Source: Gorsachius magnificus (Eukaryota; Chordata; Aves; Pelecaniformes; Ardeidae). From it: a stretch of DNA of 64,000 nucleotides. Positions 53,705 to 61,850 of this stretch are shown piece by piece. Position 1 is the first letter of the stretch. Every line of letters starts with the position of its first letter. The DNA lies in the NCBI GenBank assembly GCA_034008185.1, contig CM067081.1, forward strand, positions 28,580,806-28,644,805, given 5' to 3'. Position numbers and translations under genes: made by a program. Under the pieces are notes generated by a model. The model worked only from the letters and a program-made list of their open reading frames with translations, did not search any database and was not told the origin of the DNA.

Positions 53705-53709
53705 TCTGG
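53705..53709. repeat. Left target-site duplication of solo LTR
   Basis: TCTGG, matched exactly by 54326-54330 on the other side of the LTR. Confidence 0.85.
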
Positions 53710-53990
53710 TGTCCTGGTTTCAGCTGGGATAGAGTTAATTTTCTTCACAGAAGCTAGCATAGTGCTGTGCTTTGGATTCAGTGCTAGAAGAATGTTGATA
53801 ACACACTGATGTTTTTAGTTGTTGCCAAGTAGTGCTCAGACTGCTCAAGGACTTTTTGAGCTTCTCCTGCTCGGCCAGGTGCATAACAAGCTGGGAGTAC
53901 AGCACAGCTAGGACCCAAACTGTCCAAAGAGCTATTCCATACCATATAACGTCATGCTCGGGGGGGGTTAGTCGATCGGTCGGTCGCGGG

Positions 53991-54050
53991 CAGAGTGGTC
54001 GCAGCTCGGGCGGTGTGATCGCGGCTCGGGGGGAGTGATTGCGGCTCGGG
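53991..54050. repeat. Three 20-bp tandem units in LTR
   Basis: Units begin at 53991, 54011 and 54031; each is 20 bases and ends GCTCGGG. The first is CAGAGTGGTCGCAGCTCGGG. The sister LTR has an 18-bp unit at the same place. Confidence 0.85.
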
Positions 54051-54178
54051 ACGGGCTGGGCATCGGTCAGTGGGGGGTGAGCAATTGCATTGTGCATCAC
54101 TTGTTTATATATTCTGTATATTTTCTTACCATTATTATTATTATTATTATTATTATTTTATTGTTATTCTTCTCTCTT

Positions 54179-54184
54179 ATTAAA
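54179..54184 (+). promoter_or_regulatory. LTR polyadenylation signal (ATTAAA)
   Basis: ATTAAA just downstream of the ATT microsatellite, about 140 bases from the LTR end. The same hexamer is kept in the inverted LTR at 46260-46265. Confidence 0.5.
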
Positions 54185-54325
54185 CTGTCTCTATCTCAAC
54201 CCACGGGTCTTACTTTTTTTTTTTTTTCCTTTTCTCCGATTCTCTCCCCCATCCCACTGAGGGATGGGGGGGAGTGAGCGAGTGGCTGCGTGGTGCTTAG
54301 TTGCCAGCCGGGTTAAACCACGACA

Positions 54326-54330
54326 TCTGG
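54326..54330. repeat. Right target-site duplication of solo LTR
   Basis: TCTGG, matched exactly by 53705-53709. Confidence 0.85.
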
Positions 54331-54541
54331 TAATGCTCCTATGTGGAGACCACAGAGGATTCCCTCATCCTTCATTATGCCATCGAGTTTTAAATAATTC
54401 ATATTTATAAAGTTCTTCAGATGAGGGAATACTACATAAATCTGAATTAATAAATACTTCTGCATATCTGATTTTTTCCCTTCTGACCTTCAGACAAGAA
54501 AATACCATCAGAAAAATACAGGACACCCACTCCCCCCACTT

Positions 54542-54559
54542 CCCCCCCCCCCCCCCCCC
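54542..54559. repeat. Poly-C tract (18 C)
   Basis: Eighteen C in a row, preceded by shorter C-runs (54533-54536). Length is likely unreliable in sequencing. Confidence 0.85.
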
Positions 54560-55372
54560 ATTTCCCACAAAGGCTGAGACAAGAGGCATTGCTCCCTATT
54601 GCTGCCTATTTTGAGTACCTTCATCTGCCAGCCGTGCCAAACTGTGTTTGCTTGTGTTCCTTCAGCAGCACAGTGTAGCTGCAAGAGTCACCTCAAAAAG
54701 CCCTCTGATACGAAAAGTCAGGTGTTAGTGGCACCCAAGGTCCTTATTCTGAGCTTTACCTGTACTACTAACAGTGCTGCTTTTTGGCTTTGCAGGAGAG
54801 TAGCATAGCACACTCATGACCCTAAGACTAAACTTTCTTTCCCCCAAAGTAGGCTAGTTGTTATATTTGCACTAATAGCAACATATACAATAAGATATTA
54901 GAAAATCAAATCTGGATTCGACCAACAGCATACCACAATGAGGGAACAGTAACGGTACACAGCAGTGGTTCTATCTAGCCTTGGACTGGAATAGTTTAAT
55001 TCACAATTAAAATACATCTTTTAAAAATCTATTTCACTATCACATCACCAAAACATGATTTCTTACTCGGTAATTCCTCCATGAGGTATTTTATGGACGC
55101 TGAGGCGTAAATGGAAACAAAAATGACAGACACTTTATTCCAGTAAGCGCAATGTGCAGGACCACCCTGTGACACTTCAGTTGTCTGTCACGGGTAAATC
55201 TTCTAATCTCCTGGACATCCTTAGCACCATATCCAGCAACTGGAGAATGACAGCAACTGCCATTAGCATTCTGCAGTACTGCACAGCAGAAAAAAAATCA
55301 TTGAATATGGGACTTGACTATGAAACCTGATGAGTACCTAAACCTTTCCATAATAGAATCATATGCATAGAC

Positions 55373-55394
55373 TTTTTTTTTTTTTTTTTTTTTA
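55373..55394. repeat. Poly-T tract (about 22 T)
   Basis: A T homopolymer with no AATAAA complement (TTTATT) just to its right, so I do not read it as a retrocopy tail. Confidence 0.85.
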
Positions 55395-58166
55395 ATCTCA
55401 CCTGTCTTAGGAAGAATAACACTGCTATAGAATATGCATTTTTACATTGTGGCATCTAAGATCCTAGTTACAAATTTTATTTCCCTTGCAAGTTAGGTAA
55501 ACTGCTAGCAATCAGATGTTTTCAGGTGCTTTTACTAAATTCAGGGGGATTTACTGGAAGGGATTTCCTAATATTAGGTTGAAATTGTTTTCATCTTAAG
55601 ATCCTCAATTTTTTTTAACATTTTAGTAGTAGTATTTTTTTTAATAATAGGTTGATACCTTGTATTGACGGTCAAGCAATTTGCTTCCTTAAACCAGTGC
55701 TCATGGAAAGTATGCTACACACATTTCTCATGCCACAGCGCAGAAAATGCACGAGATACTTGGGTCAGCTGCATCATCTCAGATAACAGTAAAAGACGGG
55801 GTGAATTCTGCAAAATTGATAGAATTTATCCTGAATGGGCTGTGAACAAAGGAGGACTTTCAGTTCCATCTGTTTGGCATTCTCTGTGGTTTTCATAAAG
55901 GTTTAAAAACCCTTTTATTACTTAATTCAAACAACTATAGGCTTTTGCCCAAACTGAAATGCATCATGACTGGTCTGTGGACATATGTTTGGGCATATAT
56001 TATGCATTACACAATCTTACACCAGTAAAATTTCTTTCATGTTAAAGTGCATTAATATCTGTCAGCCATAATTGGTTTTGGCCTATCTGGGTGGTATTTG
56101 CTGGGAATGAGCTCTTCCCAGATTTTGCAGCTGCATTCCTTGAGTGCCAGATTGGAGGTTGGCTGGGTAGTAAGCTGATCAGTGCTTTGTCAGCTAAAGG
56201 ACCATGGCCAGATAAATCAGAGAAAGGCAAGGCCCTACCTGCCCCTATCTCATGCTAACTGTCAGGGCTGACGCACACTTTTTTCCTTCTTGGAAGCAAA
56301 AATATTACACTGTCTTTCCGTCCTGTAAGGCAAAAGTGGCCGTATCTCGGCACTCCCTTCCCACAGGCTGCCATAATCAGGACAAATCATACAAAGAAAT
56401 ACATACGTATGTTCTTCACAGACCCCTGGCTTCCATGAGCAACATAAATATTCATTGTGTTGTCTGGTTTTAGACATATTCTGTTTTATTTGGGTGCAAG
56501 GACCCCAGCAAACAAAACTACGCTAACTTGTTTTGTACTCCGAGGAAAACCAGCAAAATGTACTGTGCTATAGGGTCTATGAAAAAATGAAGCCAAAATT
56601 TGGGACTTTAATTCTATGGAGGGGAAGAAGGTGAGAGCGCATACACTTTAGGATAACGCTGGGGAAATCTTCCCATTCTCAGAAACTTCCCCAGCATGCA
56701 GGAAAAAGGTGTGAGGTGAGCGTCTGTCCATCTTCTGTCACCCACACCTTGGGGATGGCACATTTACCTTTCTCTCACTGTTAGGCGGTGCTAAGGCTGT
56801 GACACCCCGACACAAGCTCTGTGCCCTCCCCAGGTGGCTGCCTGACACCAAGGCTGCTGGCACAAAAGCAAAAAATTCTCAATTGCTCTATGAGATGGCC
56901 TGGGCTTTTGTCACCCGCAGCGTTACTCCAGTGCTACCCATAAAGCTAATGTTTTTGTTGTAGTTTCCCCTCCAAATAAGTGGGGAAACACGACAACATA
57001 TATGGAATATGGATCTATTTGCATTTGGTAAAGCCACTGACATTTTAGTTAAAGCCTTGTTTTAAGATAAGAGTCTTACCTATGGCCCATGTAGGCTGAA
57101 TCACCTAAGAATACATACACAGTCCGTTAGACTAGTTTAATGAAGCTTTTGAAAGAAAAAGTGTTTGAGTGTGTGTATGGATGTGCAAGGGAATTGAAAT
57201 AAAACAGTGGGATTTCAATCAGGAGAGTTTCACAAAGATAAAGGGATTTAGTTGCCATAGATATTTTTCTATATCAAATTCAAAGGTTTCAGAAGTAGGT
57301 TTTCTAACTGCAGATTAGTGTTTTAAATCCTAGGAATATGGGGTGAATTCTTGACCTGGGTAGGTGGTTTGCCCTTGACTTCAAAGGAGGTGGGACATCA
57401 CTCACAGACACTGGAAGAACAAAGAATCTCTTAGGTCAAAAAAATGTGCCTTATAGCCTCAGTATTTTCTTAGAGTATGCTTTCTAATCTCATTATTTAT
57501 CAAATTAATTTTAAAACCATGAGGCGAAAAGATATCTATTGACTGTTTTCCATATCCTTCAAGATCTGACAGGGTATTGTTCCTAATTTTTTTTAACTGT
57601 ATTTTCTGAATTTTTCTTTTTGCTCTTGGTTGTAGCACTATGCAAGACAGATACTTCCCCTCCTTTTCATGACTGCACTTCAAATATTTATCCCGTAGTT
57701 ACTTAGCTACCTGTACTTGACACTTTATTTTCCCCTTCACTGCCTGAACTCCCAGTACCTTGTCAATGCTAAGAATGAAAACAACTGCTCAGAACATCAG
57801 CTGACATTAATTAACCTTGATTTCAGGGCACCTACGCTTTTTTATGTTGGTGAATCAAAAGCCCTCAGTTTTGACCAATGATCAACATCACATCCTAATA
57901 GAAATTAGGCACAAAATTCTTGCAAATTTTACTTAAAATTACATTAGAGGAGGGGGAGTGTTTCTAACTGAAACCTTATACAGAAATTCAAAGCGCTGCA
58001 TGACAAAATATTTGGGAAAGTGTCTCATTCGTGATTACATCATATGTAACGTCATGTCTGATTTCCTGGACTTCCAGATTCTTTTCCTTAATACAGATAT
58101 TTATATTATTATTTTTCTTAATATAATGATGTCTTGTTTAATTTAAAACAGTACGATTATACTCTT

Positions 58167-58200
58167 GAATAGAAAGTATGAATAGAAAATATGAATAGGA
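58167..58200. repeat. 13-bp tandem repeat, 2.6 copies
   Basis: GAATAGAAAGTAT, then GAATAGAAAATAT, then a partial GAATAGGA. Confidence 0.75.
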
Positions 58201-59888
58201 AAGTACAAACACAAAATTGTCCTATTTTCTTTGCAAAATCCTGCACATTCAAAAAAATCAGTTACCCAGTCTCTTTTGGCAAATACTTAATATCTTCTGA
58301 TTCAAATTGGAAATTATATACGATTCCAGTGAAAATCACCGTAGGAACATTTCACTGTTTATGTCTGTGACAGGTTGGGGGGAAGGGGCTTAGCCATCAA
58401 AGTATAACAGAGTATTACTAAATCTTAAAATCTTAAAGTGTAAAATTTTCTTTTATTCTGTTAGAATATAAAGGCCAAACCTGACTTTAAAATAAATGAT
58501 AAATTTAATTTTTATTATAAGTCTATGAAACTGTGTGAGATAAAGAAAAAATGTGGTATGGGGAAGACAAGAGAAAGAAAACTGACTGAAGCCAAGCAAC
58601 GTGCTTCTAATGTATAAAAACTGTTGGAACATATTTTATAGAAGTTCCACATATGGCTTAGATTTTTATTATACTGTTTAACTTGCTAGACTCCTTTTCT
58701 GACAAGATGCTGAAAATCTGTAACATCTAAAGCTATGCAATACAATCTAGTTTATACAGAAAGTATATTCTGTTATATTAATGAATACAACAAATGATAA
58801 TAATCCAAGCTGTTATGATGATACTAAAAGTAAATACAGCTTTTCTGCCAGATTCCTTCTTATAGATGTACCATCTATCACACATATGGAACAAGTTTCT
58901 ACTTTAACAGGTAACAAAAAACCCCATGGGTATAGTGAAGTTACAGAAATGTAAAAGTCAATCTGTTGCATTAGATATTTTATTTATAAAACAGAATCTG
59001 GGCCTGTTTCTCTTCTATCTTACAGCTTGAATAGTCATTTATATGTGTTTGAAGTGGCTGTAAAATATTAAGACACTGAGATCATTATTTCCAGTTCCAC
59101 ACGTCGGGCTGTAAGGTTTACTTACAGGTAAGTGACAGCCTGTGATACTACCCAGTGATGAAGCTGGCATACCTAGGAGCAGCTGCCTTTTAACAGGTAT
59201 TGTTTCCTAATGCCATCAAGAATCTTTAAACAGACTGGTTCAGCATTACATTTGCTAGGTCTGTTAACATAGTTTTTCATTACTGTGTATTTTATATAGC
59301 TGCGGTTGGAAACATTTAGAAACCGTTCAAAGAACTGTCTTTACAGTATTCATGTTCTGGATGCTGACAGATTACATCCGAAAACCAGTTGCTGACTACA
59401 GTTCATACCTGCATCACTCAGCACTATCTACCTGCTTGTGTATCTGTCTTCCTATCCATAAAGAATTTGTCTATGGCCAAAGAAACATAACTGTCAGTTT
59501 ATTATATAAAATATTTCTATATTCTTGCTAGTGAATACAACCATTACAGTGAAAACTCCAAGGGTTCCAAAACATGTCAGAAATGTCTTTCTGAGTCATT
59601 TGACTGTCTGATAACACTCCAGTGCAACTTGTCCTGGTCCTTCACGATGATTAATGCTAGTTACACATTAATGTTGTCAGAGATTTTGATCTGCAGTGAA
59701 CGCAGTCTAAGCAGACTGCCGTGTAAGCATGGTTTTCAGCAGATTGGTATCCTGTAATTCCTCAAAACCCATTGAATTTAAGACTACCCAAAGGTGCATC
59801 CTTCTAGCATGGCAAAGAGCCTGATTCTGTCTGGGACCTTTGGGTGCCAGAACGACACACAGACAGTGCTGCACAAAGTACAGTTTTA

Positions 59889-59964
59889 ATCATAGAATTC
59901 TTTAGGTTGGAAAAGACCTTTAAGATCATCAACTCCAACTGTTAGATCAAGTCCAACCGTTACT
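59889..59964 (-). mobile_element. CR1 LINE 3' tail fragment with internal duplication
   Basis: The plus strand starts ATCATAGAATTCTTTAGGTTGG and continues with the reverse complement of the CR1 GATCTTAAAGGTC block. The segment ATCAACTCCAACTGTTAG is followed at once by ATCAAGTCCAACCGTTA, so the base just inside the 3' end is present twice. This is either a local duplication or one CR1 end inserted into or next to another. Confidence 0.9.
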
Positions 59965-61194
59965 TGGTTTTTAACATCACTGGTTGCTTGGTTGGTTTGT
60001 TCCTTACTGGCTTTTTCATAGAACTGCTTTTTTTCCCATTTCTCTGAAATAGCTACTTTTATATTAGACTTATATCACCCCATTTTTTTTTTTATTCTTC
60101 ATCACTGAAATGTGCACCTGTTGTATCATGCACATAGGTACATGTTCTTCCCATGAGTTAACTGGTTCCTCTGGTCTTCTATGATGTTATTCTAAACGCT
60201 TTCCAACATAAGCCAACATCGATCTTGACCATATATACTTAATTTATCCCTGTGTCAGCAATGATTCACAGTCTCAGGAAATGGGATTCTGGCTACATAA
60301 GGTAGGAAAAAAAAGGCTCTCCTTTTTTCCACAAGGAACAGTATTAGTGTAAAATGTATATTCTGCAAAGAGATCAGGTTTGAGCACAGAAAAGGTGGGT
60401 TCATGGATTAAAAAAAAAATGATCTAATGATATCTAATAGTGTTAAATGGTTGGAGTGCTCATCTGTTGACTTAGATCAAATCAGTTTTTCAGAGTGTCC
60501 AGCTGTGCATATAAATGGGCTTTAATGTTGTTATTGATGAGAGTCTGGGCAGAGCAATGCTGCTAAACAAAAGGAAGGCCTTTAATTGGGTTTCTCTGCA
60601 GAGAGAGTAGCAGGGTTTAATGTGATTAGAGATTTGTGCCTGGCATCGAGCCTGAACACAAAGCCACAGGCATTCGCTCTGCCCCAGAAAATACCAGTTC
60701 AGAGTTCAGAAACTATCAGCACCTGGGAGGGTAGAAAATAGATATCAGGCCTGGGCTGCAGAACTGGCTAATGGCAGAGCAAAGTGACACAGCTATTTTG
60801 GACCACTGCTAATGGCATAGCTTCTTACTGACCAGCTGAAGAATTCTGCCTGTCTACCAAACACAGAGCAGAGTTCCTAAGAAGTATTTAAATCTGAATT
60901 GCGCTTTTTTTGTCCTTGTCTGGTGAAGTGCAGCTTGGGCCACATATCTCCATCTTGCATGCTCCCTTTTGCTCTGTGTGTGTGGGTAGGTCTTGGAGAG
61001 GAGCAGCCGGCGGTTTGCTTCCTCCTGCCAAATACTTATGGTGGCCAGTGACAAGGATCTTGGTGCATCCTGTCTGACTGCTCACACAGTGTTAGAAGAG
61101 GAGGGCTGTGGTCTGCCCACCTGCTGAATGCAAAATCCAAAGCCAAGGGAAGGAGTAGGACCCTGGATCTTATGGCTGCATCCATGATGCTAAA
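59965..61194. other. Unique DNA; part may be conserved non-coding
   Basis: No gene recognised. The stretch 60480-60830 has balanced composition, little simple sequence and TTTAATTGGG/CTTTAAT motifs. It includes the short palindrome CTCTGCAGAG near 60594-60603. Its texture suggests possible constraint, but I cannot test this. Weak CR1-like resemblance starts near 61020 but is not firm. Confidence 0.45.
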
Positions 61195-61378
61195 TGTGGC
61201 AATGAGAACAATCAGCCATTGGAATAATTTCCCCAGGGAAGCGGTGGATTCCCCAACATTGGACACTTTTACAATTCAGATGGACAGGGTGCTGGGCCAT
61301 CTTGCCTAGACCATGCTTTTGCCAAGAGAGGTTGGACCAGATGGTCCTTGAGGTCCCTTCCAGCCTGGTGTTCTATGA
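61195..61378 (+). mobile_element. CR1 LINE 3' end, third subtype
   Basis: A CR1 3' end with CATTGGAATAATTTCCCCAG, GAAGCGGTGGATTCCCCAAC, GGTGCTGGGCCATCTTGCC and the terminus GGTTGGACCAGATGGTCC, TTGAGGTCCCTTCCAGCC, ending in TTCTATGA. The terminus differs from both other subtypes in the window (ACTAGATGACCTC and TTGATGATCTTAAAGG). The encoded segment corresponds to the ORF2 C-terminus (NNFPREAVDSPTLDTF-like) with substitutions. The GC-rich repeat starts directly after its tail. The 5' limit is approximate. Confidence 0.9.
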
Positions 61379-61379
61379 C

Positions 61380-61656
61380 GGTCCCACTGCCCCAGCCAGG
61401 AGCAGGGCGGGCCGGGGAACATGGGGGGCAGCCCCAGGCATCGAGCACCTCCCTGGGGATGAGGCTGGGCTGGGACATGGGCCTGACTGGGCAGGGCAGG
61501 GCCGTGGGGAGATGGAGACCGGCCTTGGTGCAGCATCGCTGTGGCAGGGGCTGGTGGCCCCAGGGGGCTGACATGGAGTCCTGAGCCATGGGCAGGGTGT
61601 GGGGAGCCCTGGGGATGGCTGGGCAGGGGCAGGCAGGGCGGGCACTGCTGCAGGCT
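61380..61656 (-). repeat. GC-rich dispersed repeat, copy 2 (inverted)
   Basis: The minus strand of this block is homologous to 19845-20125 across most of its length, including CATGTCAGCCCCCT (61562-61575) and GGGGCCACCAG (61551-61561). Overlapping frames of up to 119 codons on both strands are Pro/Gly/Ala-rich and follow from the composition. The repeat starts within a few bases of the CR1 tail at 61378, so one inserted beside the other or they form a composite. CpG sites are moderately frequent, so the block could be mistaken for a promoter CpG island. Family unknown. Confidence 0.75.
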
Positions 61657-61850
61657 TACCCTCATTGCATTTGGGAAGGTGATTTAAGCCGCCCTGGGAG
61701 CCTCACTTGGCTCTTACTCTGGGCCGACCCAGGCGTCCCGGCCAGTGGAGCCGCAGGGTGAAGCAGCATTTCTCAAAGAGGGGCAGGGGAGTCGTGATCC
61801 AGGGGGGCTGCAGGCTGTGCTATCTCACCGTAGCTGTTGACTATTTTTCT
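61657..61850. other. GC-rich flank of repeat copy 2
   Basis: GC stays high (for example GGGCCGACCCAGGCGTCCCG near 61721) but I see no counterpart next to copy 1. It may be unique DNA, or part of the repeat that copy 1 has lost. No gene recognised. Confidence 0.4.

Larger units (their letters stand above)
47245..53709. other. Unique DNA, no gene recognised
   Basis: Mostly AT-rich. It holds (GT)7 at 48799-48812, a purine-rich GC-richer patch at 49300-49510, and a perfect 13-bp tandem pair at 50431-50456. A 140-codon plus frame at 50163-50585 has no domain I know; nothing around it suggests a gene. No transposon identified. Confidence 0.5.
53710..54325 (+). mobile_element. Solo avian ERV LTR with 5-bp target-site duplication
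   Basis: A complete LTR of 616 bases, TGTCCTGGTTTCAGCTGGG to GGTTAAACCACGACA. It is flanked on both sides by TCTGG (53705-53709 and 54326-54330), a perfect 5-bp target-site duplication. With no internal retroviral sequence this is a solo LTR, formed when the two LTRs of a provirus recombined. Internal features are CATATAA near 53943, ACGTCA at 53949-53954, three 20-bp tandem units at 53991-54050, an ATT microsatellite at 54131-54157, ATTAAA at 54179-54184 and a T-run near 54210-54227. A 5-bp duplication fits class III or some class I ERVs. By eye the sequence is very similar to the inverted copy at 46126-46751, so the family seems fairly young. Confidence 0.95.
54331..59888. other. Unique AT-rich DNA, no gene recognised
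   Basis: No coding region, RNA or transposon recognised. It contains a run of 18 C at 54542-54559, about 22 T at 55373-55394, and a 13-bp tandem repeat at 58167-58200. A modestly GC-richer patch lies at 56630-56940. The part from 57.7 to 59.8 kb is strongly AT-rich and free of recognisable insertions. Confidence 0.5.

Noticed and set aside
54035..54277. 80-codon frame with an Ile-rich segment
   Set aside because: The Ile run is the translated ATT microsatellite of the solo LTR.
61302..61665. Frames of up to 119 codons on both strands
   Set aside because: Same GC-rich repeat in inverted orientation; low-complexity translation without a domain.
61380..61800. CpG island or promoter
   Set aside because: The high GC is explained by a dispersed repeat, and no transcript structure is visible nearby. 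Some extra GC at 61657-61850 remains unexplained.
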